This document shows, one piece after another, positions 1 through 14,177 of a stretch of 64,000 nucleotides of DNA. This stretch comes from Steromphala cineraria (taxonomy: Eukaryota > Mollusca > Gastropoda > Trochida > Trochidae). The notes below the pieces were generated by a model, which worked only from the letters and a program-made list of their open reading frames with translations, was not told where the DNA came from and did not search any database. The translations under genes and the position numbers were made by a program. The stretch spans positions 66,016,790-66,080,789 of the forward strand of contig OU744729.1 in the NCBI GenBank assembly GCA_916613615.1. The letters run 5' to 3'. Every line of letters begins with the position of its first letter. Position 1 is the stretch's first letter.

Positions 1-1881
1 AAAATAAAAGGTCTTAGAAATCAATTTGTGCGCATCTCTACATGCTCGCTACACCTTTACGAACAGTTTCTGCCCATTTTTAATCAAAATTTTTAAAGTC
101 ATGTTTTTGGTAGAAAATGCAAAGCCTATATCTGTATAACCTGAATTCAGATTTTTGAATATACGTCAAAATAAAAGGTCTTAGAAATCAATTTGTGCGC
201 ATCTCTACATGCTCGCTACACCTTTCCGAACAGTTTCTGCCCATTTTTAATCAAAATTTTGAAAGTAATGTTTTTGGTAGAAAATGCACGGGATGTCTGT
301 GTAGGGTTCTCTCCCTTGTTCAATTAACACTAGTCATTTTAAGTGAAAATAAAAGGTCTTAAACATCAGTTTTTGCAAATCTCTACATGCTTGGTACACC
401 TTAAAGAACAATTTCTGCCCATTTTCAATCAAAATATTGAAAGTCATGTTTTTGATGAAAAATGCAAAGCCTATATCTGTATAACCTGAATTCAGATTTT
501 TCAATATACGTTAAAATAAAAGGTCTTAGAAATCAATTTGTGTGCATCTCTACATGCTCGCTACACCTTTACGAACAGTTTCTGCCCATTTTTAATCAAA
601 ATTTTGAAAGTCATGTTTTTGGTGAAAGATGCAAAGCCTATATCTGTATAACCTGAATTCAGATTTTTCAATATACGTCAAAATAAAAGGTCTTCGAAAT
701 CAATTTGTGCACATATATTCATGCTCGCTACACCTTTACGAACAGTTTCTGCCCATTTTTAATCAAAATTTTGAAAGTCATGTTTTTGGTAGAAAATGCA
801 GTGGATGTCTGTGTAGGGTTCTCTCCCTTGTTCAATTAACACTGGTCATTTTAAGTGAAAATAAAAGGTCTTAAACATCAGTTTTTGCAAATCTCTACAT
901 GCTTGGTACACCTTAAAGAACAATTTCTGCCCATTTTCAATCAAAATATTGAAAGTCATGTTTTTGATGAAAAATGCGAAGCCTCTATCTGTATGACCTG
1001 AATTCAGATTTTTCAAAATACGTCTAAATAAAAGGTCTTAGAAATCAATTTGTGCGCATCTCTACATGCTCGCTACACCTTTACGAACAGTTTCTGCCCA
1101 TTTTTAATAAAAATTTTGAAAGTCATGTTTTTGGTGAAAGATGCAAAGCCTATATCTGTATAACCTGAATTCAGATTTTTCAATATACGTCAAAATAAAA
1201 GGTCTTAGAAATCAATTTGTGCGCATCTCTACATGCTCGCTACACCTTTACGAACAGTTTCTGCCCATTTTTAATAAAAAATTTGAAAGTCATGTTTTTG
1301 GTGAAAGATGCAAAGCCTATATCTGTATAACCTGAATTCAGATTTTTCAATATACGTCAAAATAAAAGGTCTTAGAAATCAATTTGTGCACATATATTCA
1401 TGCTCGCTACACCTTTACGAACAGTTTCTGCCCATTTTTAATCAAAATTTTGAAAGTCATGTTTTTGGTAGAAAATGCAGTGGATGTCTGTGTAGGGTTC
1501 TCTCCCTTGTTCAATTAACACTGGTCATTTTAAGTGAAAATAAAAGGTCTTAAAAATCAGTTTTTGCAAATCTCTACATGCTTGGTACACCTTAAAGAAC
1601 AATTTCTGCCCATTTTCAATCAAAATATTGAAAGTCATGTTTTTGATGAAAACTGCAAAGCCTATATCTGTATAACCTGAATTCAGATTTTTCAATATAC
1701 GTCAAAATAAAAGGTCTTAGAAATCAATTTGTGCGCATCTCTACATGCTCGCTACACCTTTACGAACAGTTTCTGCCCATTTTTAATCAAAACTTTGAAA
1801 GTCATGTTTTTGGTAGAAAATGCAGTGGATGTCTGTGTAGGGTTCTCTCCCTTGTTCAATTAACACTGGTCATTTTGAGTC

Positions 1882-2048
1882 AAAATAAAAGGTCTAAGAA
1901 ATCAATTTGTGCGCATCTCTACATGCTCGCTCCACCTTTACGAACAGTTTCTGCCCATTTTCAATCAAAATATTGAAAGTCATGTTTTTGATGAAAAATG
2001 CGAAGCCTCTATCTGTATGACCTGAATTCAGATTTTTCAATATACGTC
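1882..2048 (+). repeat. Alpha/beta hybrid C monomer (reciprocal class)
   Basis: The unit begins as alpha (TTTGTGCGCATC, CATGCTCGC, CCTTTACGAAC) and ends as beta (TTTTCAATCAAAATATTG, TTTTTGATG). The switch lies at or after the shared block CAGTTTCTGCCCATTTT. Similar units lie at about 9405-9571, 10941-11107, 16582-16748, 19314-19480, 21190-21356 and 25807-25973, each after a B unit ending TTTTGAGTC; another at 25462-25628 follows tail 1. Confidence 0.82.
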
Positions 2049-3416
2049 TAAATAAAAGGTCTTAGAAATCAATTTGTGCGCATCTCTACATGCTCGCTAC
2101 ACCTTTACGAACAGTTTCTGCCCATTTTAATCAAAATTTTGAAAGTCATGTTTTTGGTGAAAAATGCAAAGCCTATATCTGTATAACCTGAATTCAGATT
2201 TTTCAATATACATCAAAATAAAAGGTCTTAGAAATCAATTTGTGCGCATCTTTACATGCTCGCTACACCTTTACGAACAGTTTCTGCCCATTTTTAATCG
2301 AAATTTTGAAAGTCATGTTTTTGGTAGAAAATGCAGTGGATGTCTGTGTAAGGTTCTCTCCCTTGTTCAATTAACACTGGTCATTTTGAGTCAAAATAAA
2401 AGGTCTTAGAAATCAATTTGTGCGCATCTCTACATGCTCACTACACCTTTACGAACAGTTTCTGCCCATTTTTAATCAAAATTTTGAAAGTCATGTTTTT
2501 GGTGAAAGATGCAAAGCCTATATCTGTATAACCTGAATTCAGATTTTTCAATATAGGTCAAAATAAAAGGTCTTAGAAATCAATTTGTGCACATATATTC
2601 ATGCTCGCTACACCTTTACGAACAGTTTCTGCCCATTTTTAATCAAAATTTTGAAAGTCATGTTTTTGGTGAAAAATGCAGTGGATGTCTGTGTAGGGTT
2701 CTCTCCCTTGTTCAATTAACACTGGTCATTTTAAGTGAAAATAAAAGGTCTTAGAAATCAATTTGTGCGCATCTTTACATGCTCGCTACACCTTTACGAA
2801 CAGTTTCTGCCAATTTTTAATCAAAATTTTGAAAGTCATGTTTTTGGTGAAAGATGCAAAGCTTATATCTGTATAACCTGAATTCAGATTTTTCAATATA
2901 CGTCAAAATAAAAGGTCTTAGAAATCAATTTGTGCGCATCTTTACATGCTCGCTACACCTTTACGAACAGTTTCTGCCCATTTTTAATCAAAATTTTGAA
3001 AGTCATGTTTTATGTGAAAGATGCAAAGCTTATATCTGTATAACCTGAATTCAGATTTTTCAATATACGTCAAAATAAAAGGTCTTAGAAATCAATTTGT
3101 GTGCATCTCTACATGCTCGCTACACCTTTACGAACAGTTTCTGCCCATTTTTAATCAAAATTTTGAAAGTCATGTTTTTGGTGAAAGATGCAAAGCCTAT
3201 ATCTGTATAACCTGAATTCAGATTTTTCAATATACGTCAAAATAAAAGGTCTTAGAAATCAATTTGTGCACATATATTCATGCTCGCTACACCTTTACGA
3301 ACAGTTTCTGCCCATTTTTAATCAAAATTTTGAAAGTCATGTTTTTGGTAGAAAATGCAGTGGATGTCTGTGTAGGGTTCTCTCCATTGTTCAATTAACA
3401 CTGGTCATTTTAAGTG

Positions 3417-3583
3417 AAAATAAAAGGTCTTAAAAATCAGTTTTTGCAAATCTCTACATGCTCGCTACACCTTTACGAACAGTTTCTGCCCATTTTTAAT
3501 CAAAATTTTGAAAGTCATGTTTTTGGTGAAAAATGCAAAGCCTATATCTGTATAACCTGAATTCAGATTTTTCAATATACGTC
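3417..3583 (+). repeat. Beta/alpha hybrid C monomer (recurrent class)
   Basis: The unit begins TCTTAAAAATCAG and TTTTTGCAAATC (beta), then from CATGCTCGCTAC onward is alpha. The switch falls within or just after the shared block ATCTCTACATGCT. The same class is seen at about 10084-10250, 13666-13832, 17260-17426, 18112-18278, 19988-20154, 23071-23237 and 24271-24437. All members are in the first 25 kb. Confidence 0.82.
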
Positions 3584-6500
3584 AAAATAAAAGGTCTTAG
3601 AAATCAATTTGTGCGCATCTCTACATGCTCGCTACACCTTTACGAACAGTTTCTGCCCATTTTTAATCAAAATTTTTAAAGTCATGTTTTTGGTGAAAAA
3701 TGCAAAGCCTATATCTGTATAACCTGAATTCAGATTTTTCAATATACGTCAAAATAAAAGGTCTTAGAAATCAATTTGTGCGCATCTCTACATGCTCGCT
3801 ACACCTTTCCGAACAGTTTCTGCCCATTTTTAATCAAAATTTTGAAAGTAATGTTTTTGGTAGAAAATGCACGGGATGTCTGTGTAGGGTTCTCTCCCTT
3901 GTTCAATTAACACTAGTCATTTTAAGTGAAAATAAAAGGTCTTAAACATCAGTTTTTGCAAATCTCTACATGCTTTGTACACCTTAAAGAACAATTTCTG
4001 CCCATTTTCAATCAAAATATTGAAAGTCATGTTTTTGATGAAAAATGCAAAGCCTATATCTGTATAACCTGAATTCAGATTTTTCAATATACGTTAAAAT
4101 AAAAGGTCTTAGAAATCAATTTGTGTGCATCTCTACATGCTCGCTACACCTTTACGAACAGTTTCTGCCCATTTTTAATCAAAATTTTGAAAGTCATGTT
4201 TTTGGTGAAAGATGCAAAGCCTATATCTGTATAACCTGAATTCAGATTTTTCAATATATGTCAAAATAAAAGGTCTTCGAAATCAATTTGTGCACATATA
4301 TTCATGCTCGCTACACCTTTACGAACAGTTTCTGCCCATTTTTAATCAAAATTTTGAAAGTCATGTTTTTGGTAGAAAATGCAGTGGATGTCTGTGTAGG
4401 GTTCTCTCCCTTGTTCAATTAACACTGGTCATTTTAAGTGAAAATAAAAGGTCTTAAACATCAGTTTTTGCAAATCTCTACATGCTTGGTACACCTTAAA
4501 GAACAATTTCTGCCCATTTTCAATCAAAATATTGAAAGTCATGTTTTTGATGAAAAATGCCAAGCCTCTATCTGTATGACCTGAATTCAGATTTTTCAAA
4601 ATACGTCTAAATAAAAGGTCTTAGAAATCAATTTGTGCGCATCTCTACATGCTCGCTACACCTTTACGAACAGTTTCTGCCCATTTTTAATAAAAATTTT
4701 GAAAGTCATGTTTTTGGTGAAAGATGCAAAGACTATATCTGTATAACCTGAATTCAGATTTTTCAATATACATCAAAATAAAAGGTCTTAGAAATCAATT
4801 TGTGCACATATATTCATGCTCGCTACACCTTTACGAACAGTTTCTGCCCATTTTTAATCGAAATTTTGAAAGTCATGTTTTTGGTAGAAAATGCAGTGGA
4901 TGTCTGTGTAAGGTTCTCTCCCTTGTTCAATTAACACTGGTCATTTTGAGTCAAAATAAAAGGTCTTAGAAATCAATTTGTGCGCATCTCTACATGCTCG
5001 CTACACCTTTACGAACAGTTTCTGCCCATTTTTAATCAAAATTTTGAAAGTCATGTTTTTGATGAAAGATGCAAAGCCTATATCTGTATAACCTGAATTC
5101 AGATTTTTCAATATACGTCAAAATAAAAGGTCTTAGAAATCAATTTGTGCACATATATTCATGCTCGCTACACCTTTACGAACAGTTTCTGCCCATTTTT
5201 AATCAAAATTTTGAAAGTCATGTTTTTGGTGAAAAATGCAGTGGATGTCTGTGTAGGGTTCTCTCCCTTGTTCAATTAACACTGGTCATTTTAAGTGAAA
5301 ATAAAAGGTCTTAGAAATCAATTTGTGCGCATCTTTACATGCTCGCTACACCTTTACGAACAGTTTCTGCCCATTTTTAATCAAAATTTTGAAAGTCATG
5401 TTTTTGGTGAAAGATGCAAAGCTTATATCTGTATAACCTGAATTCAGATTTTTCAATATACGTCAAAATAAAAGGTCTTAGAAATCAATTTGTGTGCATC
5501 TCTACATGCTCGCTACACCTTTACGAACAGTTTCTGCCCATTTTTAATCAAAATTTTGAAAGTCATGTTTTTGGTAGAAAATGCAGTGGATGTCTGTGTA
5601 GGGTTCTCTCCCTTGTTCAATTAACACTGGTCATTTTAAGTGAAAATAAAAGGTCTTAAAAATCAGTTTTTGCAAATCTCTACATGCTTGGTACACCTTA
5701 AAGAACAATTTCTGCCCATTTTCAATCAAAATATTGAAAGTCATGTTTTTGATGAAAAATGCAAAGCCTATATCTGTATAACCTGAATTCAGATTTTTCA
5801 ATATACGTCAAAATAAAAGGTCTTAGAAATCAATTTGTGCGCATCTCTACATGCTCGCTACACCTTTACGAACAGTTTCTGCCCATTTTTAATCAAAATT
5901 TTGAAAGTCATGTTTTTGGTGAAAAATGCAAAGCCTATATCTGTTTAACCTGAATTCAGATTTTTCAATATACGTCAAAATAAAAGGTCTTAGAAATCAA
6001 TTTGTGCGCATCTCTACATGCTCGCTACACCTTTACGAACAGTTTCTGCCCATTTTTAATCAAAATTTTTAAAGTCATGTTTTTGGTGAAAAATGCAAAG
6101 CCTATATCTGTATAACCTGAATTCAGATTGTTCAATATACGTCAAAATAAAAGGTCTTAGAAATCAATTTGTGCGCATCTCTACATGCTCGCTACACCTT
6201 TCCGAACAGTTTCTGCCCATTTTTAATCAAAATTTTGAAAGTAATGTTTTTGGTAGAAAATGCACGGGATGTCTGTGTAGGGTTCTCTCCCTTGTTCAAT
6301 TAACACTAGTCATTTTAAGTGAAAATAAAAGGTCTTAAACATCAGTTTTTGCAAATCTCTACATGCTTGGTACACCTTAAAGAACAATTTCTGCCCATTT
6401 TCAATCAAAATATTGAAAGTCATGTTTTTGATGAAAAATGCAAAGCCTATATCTGTATAACCAGAATTCAGATTTTTCAATATACGTTAAAATAAAAGGT

Positions 6501-7000
6501 CTTAGAAATCAATTTGTGTGCATCTCTACATGCTCGCTACACCTTTACGAACAGTTTCTGCCCATTTTTAATCAAAATTTTGAAAGTCATGTTTTTGGTG
6601 AAAGATGCAAAGCCTATATCTGTATAACCTGAATTCAGATTTTTCAATATACGTCAAAATAAAAGGTCTTCGAAATCAATTTGTGCACATATATTCATGC
6701 TCGCTACACCTTTACGAACAGTTTCTGCCCATTTTTAATCAAAATTTTGAAAGTCATGTTTTTGGTAGAAAATGCAGTGGATGTCTGTGTAGGGTTCTCT
6801 CCCTTGTTCAATTAACACTGGTCATTTTAAGTGAAAATAAAAGGTCTTAAACATCAGTTTTTGCAAATCTCTACATGCTTGGTACACCTTAAAGAACAAT
6901 TTCTGCCCATTTTCAATCAAAATATTGAAAGTCATGTTTTTGATGAAAAATGCGAAGCCTCTATCTGTATGACCTGAATTCAGATTTTTCAAAATACGTC

Positions 7001-9571
7001 TAAATAAAAGGTCTTAGAAATCAATTTGTGCGCATCTCTACATGCTCGCTACACCTTTACGAACAGTTTCTGCCCATTTTTAATAAAAATTTTGAAAGTC
7101 ATGTTTTTGGTGAAAGATGCAAAGCCTATATCTGTATAACCTGAATTCAGATTTTTCAATATACATCAAAATAAAAGGTCTTAGAAATCAATTTGTGCAC
7201 ATATATTCATGCTCGCTACACCTTTACGAACAGTTTCTGCCCATTTTTAATCAAAATTTTGAAAGTCATGCTTTTGGTAGAAAATGCAGTGGATGTCTGT
7301 GTAGGGTTCTCTCCCTTGTTCAATTAACACTGGTCATTTTAAGTGAAAATAAAAGGTCTTAAAAATCAGTTTTTGCAAATCTCTACATGCTTGGTACACC
7401 TTAAAGAACAGTTTCTGCCCATTTTCACTCACAATATTGAAAGTCATGTTTTTGATGAAAAATGCAAAGCCTATATCTGTATAACCTGAATTCAGATTTT
7501 TCAATATACGTCAAAATAAAAGGTCTTAGAAATCAATTTGTGCGCATCTCTACATGCTCGCTACACCTTTACGAACAGTTTCTGCCCATTTTTAATCAAA
7601 ATTTTGAAAGTAATGTTTTTGGTAGAAAATGCACGGGATGTCTGTGTAGGGTTCTCTCCCTTGTTCAATTAACACTGGTCATTTTAAGTGAAAATAAAAG
7701 GTCTTAAACATCAGTTTTTGCAAATCTCTACATGCTTGGTACACCTTAAAGAACAATTTCTGCCCATTTTCAATCAAAATATTGAAAGTCATGTTTTTGA
7801 TGAAAAATGCGAAGCCTCTATCTGTATGACCTGAATTCAGATTTTTCAAAATACGTCTAAATAAAAGGTCTTAGAAATCAATTTGTGCGCATCTCTACAT
7901 GCTCGCTACACCTTTACGAACAGTTTCTGCCCATTTTTAATAAAAATTTTGAAAGTCATGTTTTTGGTGAAAGATGCAAAGCCTATATCTGTATAACCTG
8001 AATTCAGATTTTTCAATATACGTCAAAATAAAAGGTCTTAGAAATCAATTTGTGCACATATATTCATGCTCGCTACACCTTTACGAACAGTTTCTGCCCA
8101 TTTTTAATCAAAATTTTGAAAGTCATGCTTTTGGTAGAAAATGCAGTGGATGTCTGTGTAGGGTTCTCTCCCTTGTTCAATTAACACTGGTCATTTTAAG
8201 TGAAAATAAAAGGTCTTAAACATCAGTTTTTGCAAATCTCTACATGCTTGGTACACCTTAAAGAACAATTTCTGCCCATTTTCAATCAAAATATTGAAAG
8301 TCATGTTTTTGATGAAAAATGCAAAGCCTATATCTGTATAACCTGAATTCAGATTTTTCAATATACGTCAAAATAAAAGGTCTTAGAAATCAATTTGTGC
8401 GCATCTCTACATGCTCGCTACACCTTTACAAACAGTTTCTGCCCATTTTTAATCAAAATTTTGAAAGTCATGTTTTTGGTAGAAAATGCACGGGATGTCT
8501 GTGTAGGGTTCTCTCCCTTGTTCAATTAACACTGGTCATTTTAAGTGAAAATAAAAGGTCTTAAACATCAGTTTTTGCAAATCTCTACATGCTTGGTACA
8601 CCTTAAAGAACAATTTCTGCCCATTTTCAATCAAAATATTGAAAGTCATGTTTTTGATGAAAAATGCGAAGCCTCTATCTGTATGACCTGAATTCAGATT
8701 TTTCAAAATACGTCTAAATAAAAGGTCTTAGAAATCAATTTGTGCGCATCTCTACATGCTCGCTACACCTTTACGAACAGTTTCTGCCCATTTTTAATAA
8801 AAAATTTGAAAGTCATTATTTTGGTGAAAGATGCAAAGCCTATATCTGTATAACCTGAATTCAGATTTTTCAATATACGTCAAAATAAAAGGTCTTAGAA
8901 ATCAATTTGTGCACATATATTCATGCTCGCTACACCTTTACGAACAGTTTCTGCCCATTTTTAATCAAAATTTTGAAAGTCATGTTTTTGGTAGAAAATG
9001 CAGTGGATGTTTGTGTAGGGTTCTCTCCCTTGTTCAATTAACACTGGTCATTTTAAGTGAAAATAAAAGGTCTTAAAAATCAGTTTTTGCAAATCTCTAC
9101 ATGCTTGGTACACCTTAAAGAACAATTTCTGCCCATTTTCAATCAAAATATTGAAAGTCATGTTTTTGATGAAAAATGCAAAGCCTATATCTGTATAACC
9201 TGAATTCAGATTTTTCAATATACGTCAAAATAAAAGGTCTTAGAAATCAATTTGTGCGCATCTCTACATGCTCGCTACACCTTTACGAACAGTTTCTGCC
9301 CATTTTTAATCAAAATTTTGAAAGTCATGTTTTTGGTAGAAAATGCAGTGGATGTCTGTGTAGGGTTCTCTCCCTTGTTCAATTAACACTGGTCATTTTG
9401 AGTCAAAATAAAAGGTCTAAGAAATCAATTTGTGCGCATCTCTACATGCTCGCTCCACCTTTACGAACAGTTTCTGCCCATTTTCAATCAAAATATTGAA
9501 AGTCATGTTTTTGATGAAAAATGCGAAGCCTCTATCTGTATGACCTGAATTCAGATTTTTCAATATACGTC
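7001..9571 (+). repeat. 857-bp higher-order repeat, three consecutive units (A-BC-BC)
   Basis: Tail-1 landmarks at 7117, 7974 and 8831 are 857 bp apart, as are those at 7462, 8319 and 9176. Each unit is one A followed by two distinguishable B-C dimers. The first dimer carries CACATATATTCATG in its B unit; the second carries CGCATCTC. The second dimer has the CACGGG tail-2 variant in the first two units but the ordinary CAGTGG in the third, so the third unit has exchanged sequence with another lineage. Confidence 0.85.
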
Positions 9572-12500
9572 TAAATAAAAGGTCTTAGAAATCAATTTGT
9601 GCGCATCTCTACATGCTCGCTACACCTTTACGAACAGTTTCTGCCCATTTTTAATCAACATTTTGAAAGTCATGTTTTTGGTGAAAGATGCAAAGCCTAT
9701 ATCTGTATAACCTGAATTCAGATTTTTCAATATACGTCAAAATAAAAGGTCTTAGAAATCAATTTGTGTGCATCTCTACATGCTCGCTACACCTTTACGA
9801 ACAGTTTCTGCCCATTTTTAATCAAAATTTTGAAAGTCATGTTTTTGGTGAAAGATGCAAAGCCTATATCTGTATAACCTGAATTCAGATTTTTCAATAT
9901 ACGTCAAAATAAAAGGTCTTAGAAATCAATTTGTGCACATATATTCATGCTCGCTACACCTTTACGAACAGTTTCTGCCCATTTTTAATCAAAATTTTGA
10001 AAGTCATGTTTTTGGTAGAAAATGCAGTGGATGTCTGTGTAGGGTTCTCTCCCTTGTTCAATTAACACTGGTCATTTTAAGTGAAAATAAAAGGTCTTAA
10101 AAATCAGTTTTTGCAAATCTCTACATGCTCGCTACACCTTTACGAACAGTTTCTGCCCATTTTTAATCAAAATTTTGAAAGTCATGTTTTTGGTGAAAAA
10201 TGCAAAGCCTATATCTGTATAAACTGAATTCAGATTTTTCAATATACGTCAAAATAAAAGGTCTTAGAAATCAATTTGTGCGCATCTCTACATGCTCGCT
10301 ACACCTTTACGAACAGTTTCTGCCCATTTTTAATCAAAATTTTTAAAGTCATGTTTTTGGTGAAAAATGCAAAGCCTATATCTATATAACCTAAATTCAG
10401 ATTTTTCAATATACGTCAACATAAATGGTCTTAGAAATCAATTTGTGCGCATCTCTACATGCACGCTACACCTTTACGAACAGTTTCTGCCCATTTTTAA
10501 TCAAAATTCTGAAAGTTATGTTTTTGGTAGAAAATGCACGGGATGTCTGTGTAGGGTTCTCTCCCTTGTTCAATTAACACTGGTCATTTTAAGTGAAAAT
10601 AAAAGGTCTTAAACATCAGTTTTTGCAAATCTCTACATGCTTGGTACACCTTAAAGAACAATTTCTGCCCATTTTCAATCAAAATATTGAAAGTCATGTT
10701 TTTGATGAAAAATGCAAAGCCTATATCTGTATAACCTGAATTCAGATTTTTCAATATACGTCAAAATAAAAGGTCTTAGAAATCAATTTGTGCGCATCTC
10801 TACATGCTCGCTACACCTTTACGAACAGTTTCTGCCCATTTTTAATCAAAATTTTGAAAGTCATGTTTTTGGTAGAAAATGCAGTGGATGTCTGTGTAGG
10901 GTTCTCTCCCTTGTTCAATTAACACTGGTCATTTTGAGTCAAAATAAAAAGTCTTAGAAATCAATTTGTGCGCATCTCTACATGCTCGCTACACCTTTAC
11001 GAACAGTTTCTGCCCATTTTCAATCAAAATATTGAAAGTCATGTTTTTGATGAAAAATGCGAAGCCTCTATCTGTATGACCTGAATTCAGATTTTTCAAT
11101 ATACGTCTAAATAAAAGGTCTTAGAAATCAATTTGTGCGCATCTCTACATGCTCGCTACACCTTTACGAACAGTTTCTGCCCATTTTAATCAAAATTTTG
11201 AAAGTCATGTTTTTGGTGAAAAATGCAAAGCCTATATCTGTATAACCTGAATTCAGATTTTTCAATATACATCAAAATAAAAGGTCTTAGAAATCAATTT
11301 GTGCGCATCTTAACATGCTCGCTACACCTTTACGAACAGTTTCTGCCCATTTTTAATCGAAATTTTGAAAGTCATGTTTTTGGTAGAAAATGCAGTGGAT
11401 GTCTGTGTAGGGTTCTCTACCTTGTTCAATTAACACTGGTCATTTTGAGTCAAAATAAAAGGTCTTAGAAATCAATTTGTGCGCATCTCTACATGCTCGC
11501 TACACCTTTACGAACAGTTTCTGCCCATTTTTAATCAAAATTTTTAAAGTCATGTTTTTGGTGAAAAATGCAAAGCCTATATCTATATAACCTGAATTCA
11601 GATTTTTCAATATACGTCAAAATAAAAGGTCTTAGAAATCAATTTGTGTGCATCTCTACATGCTCGCTACACCTTTACGAACAGTTTCTGCCCATTTTTA
11701 ATCAAAATTTTGAAAGTCATGTTTTTGGTGAAAGATGCAAAGCCTATATCTGTATAACCTGAATTCAGATTTTTCAATATACTTCAAAATAAAAGGTCTT
11801 AGAAATCAATTTGTGCACATATATTCATGCTCGCTACACCTTTACGAACAGTTTCTGCCCATTTTTAATCAAAATTTTTAAAGTCATGTTTTTGGTAGAA
11901 AATGCAGTGGATGTCTGTATAGGGTTATCTCCCTTGTTCAATTAACACTGGTCATTTTAAGTGAAAATAAAAGGTCTTAAAAATCAGTTTTTGCAAATCT
12001 CTACATGCTTGGTACACCTTAAAGAACAGTTTCTGCCCATTTTCACTCAAAATATTGAAAGTCATGTTTTTGATGAAAAATGCAAAGCCTATATCTGTAT
12101 AACCTGAATTCAGATTTTTCAATATACGTCAAAATAAAAGGTCTTAGAAATCAATCCGTGCGCATCTCTACATGCTCGCTACACCTTTACGAACAGTTTC
12201 TGCCCATTTTTAATCAAAATTTTGAAAGTCATGTTTTTGGTGAAAAATGCAAAGCCTATAGCTGTATAACCTGAATTCAGATTTTTCAATATACGTCAAA
12301 ATAAAAGGTCTTAGAAATCAATTTGTGCACATCTCTACATGCTCGCTACACCTTTACGAACAGTTTCTGCCCATTTTTAATCAAAATTTTGAAAGTCATG
12401 TTTTTGGTGAAAAATGCAAAGCCTATATCTGTATAACCTGAATTCAGATTTTTCAATATACGTCAAAATAAAAGGTCTTAGAAATCAATTTGTGCACATC

Positions 12501-14177
12501 TCCACATGCTTGCTACACCTTTACGAACAGTTTCTGCCCATTTTTAATCAAAATTTTGAAAGTCATGTTTTTGGTAGAAAATGCAGTGGATGTCTGTGTA
12601 GGGTTCTCTCCCTTGTTCAATTAACACTGGTCATTTTAAGTGAAAATAAAAGGTCTTAAAAATCAGTTTTTGCAAATCTCTACATGCTTGGTACACCTTA
12701 AAGAACAATTTCTGCCCATTTTCAATCAAAATATTGAAAGTCATGTTTTTGATGAAAAATGCAAAGCCTATATCTGTATAACCTGAATTCAGATTTTTCA
12801 ATATACGTCAAAATAAAAGGTCTTAAAAATCAATTTGTGCGCATCTCTACATGCTCGCTACACCTTTATGAACAGTTTCTGCCCACTTTTAATCAAAATT
12901 TTGAAAGTCATGTTTTTGGTAGAAAATGCAGTGGATGTCTGTGTAGGGTTCTCTCCCTTGTTCAATTAACACTGGTCATTTTAAGTGAAAATAAAAGGTC
13001 TTAAAAATCAGTTTTTGCAAATCTCTACATGCTTGGTACACCTTAAAGAACAGTTCTGCCCATTTTCACTCAAAATATTGAAAGTCATGTTTTTGATGAA
13101 AAATGCAAAGCCTATATCTGTATAACCTGAATTCAGATTTTTCAATATACCTCAAAATAAAAGGTCTTAGAAATCAATCCGTGCGCATCTCTACATGCTC
13201 GCTACACCTTTACGAACAGTTTCTGCCCATTTTTAATCAAAATTTTGAAAGTCATGTTTTTGGTGAAAAATGCAAAGCCTATAGCTGTATAACCTGAATT
13301 CAGATTTTTCAATATACGTAAAAATAAAAGGTCTTAGAAATCAATTTGTGCACATCTCTACATGCTCGCTACACCTTTACGAACAGTTTCTGCCCATTTT
13401 TAATCAAAATTTTGAAAGTCATGTTTTTGATGAAAAATGCAAAGCCTATATCTATATAACCTGAATTCAGATTTTTCAATATACGTCAACATAAATGGTC
13501 TTAGAAATCAATTTGTGCGCATCTCTACATGCTCGCTACACCTTTACGAACAGTTTCTGCCCATTTTTAATCAAAATTTTGAAAGTCATGTTTTTGGTAG
13601 AAAATGCAGTGGATGTCTGTGTAGGGTTCTCTCCCTTGTTCAATTAACACTGGTCATTTTAAGTGAAAATAAAAGGTCTTAAAAATCAGTTTTTGCAAAT
13701 CTCTACATGCTCGCTACACCTTTACGAACAGTTTCTGCCCATTTTTAATCAAAATTTTGAAAGTCATGTTTTTGGTGAAAAATGCAAAGCCTATATCTGT
13801 ATAACCTGAATTCAGATTTTTCAATATAAGTCAAAATAAAAGGTCTTAGAAATCAATTTGTGCGCATCTCTACATGCTCGCTACACCTTTACGAACAGTT
13901 TCTGCCCATTTTTAATCAAAATTTTGAAAGTCATGTTTTTGGTAGAAAATGCACGGGATGTCTGTGTAGGGTTCTCTCCCTTGTTCAATTAACACTGGTC
14001 ATTTTAAGTGAAAATAAAAGGTCTTAAACATCAGTTTTTGCAAATCTCTACATGCTTGGTACTCCTTAAAGAACAATTTCTGCCCATTTTCAATAAAAAT
14101 ATTGAAAGTCATGTTTTTGATGAAAAATGCAAAGCCTATATCTGTATAACCTGAATTCAGATTTTTCAATATACGTC
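9572..14177 (+). repeat. Array zone I-c: mixed units with a local 1,023-bp repetition
   Basis: This is a continuous array of A units and B-C dimers. Landmarks 12080, 12247 and 12414 recur at 13103, 13270 and 13437 (shift 1,023 bp). Both copies carry an A subtype with CAATCCGTGCGC and CTATAGCTG, which also appears near 35.1-35.9 and 38.0-38.8 kb. One-base deletions shorten units near 11,185 (CCCATTTTAATC) and 13,051 (GAACAGTTCTGCC). Nothing other than the satellite is present. Confidence 0.85.

Larger units (their letters stand above)
1..7000 (+). repeat. Array zone I-a: diverse A / B-C mixture with long-range copies
   Basis: Single A units and B-C dimers alternate with no single short period. 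A segment starting at the window edge (about 1-1140) returns at about 3584-4723 (shift 3,583 bp) and again at about 5977-7116 (further shift 2,393 bp). All three copies carry the rare CCTTTCCGAAC and GTAATG variants in one B unit (near 225, 3808 and 6201). The stretch from about 1192 to 2150 returns at about 8715-9670. Diagnostic variants of this zone are CACATATATTCATG, TGTGTGCATC and the beta form GAACAATTTCTG. Confidence 0.85.

Noticed and set aside
280..300. CENP-B box in B units with the CACGGG tail-2 variant
   Set aside because: CGGG is present, but the required TTCG and the central A at the right distance are not.
310..330. Telomere-like TAGGGTT in tail 2
   Set aside because: It occurs once per B unit and never in tandem; it is a chance match within the satellite.
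629..874. Recurrent forward open frames of 64, 81, 94, 111 and 122 codons beginning ATGCAAAGC (or variants)
   Set aside because: They start in tail 1 and run through the next core because the repeat recurs; each dimer has one. They show no domain, no ribosome-binding or promoter context and no coding constraint beyond the similarity of the DNA itself, and they break wherever the repeat mutates.
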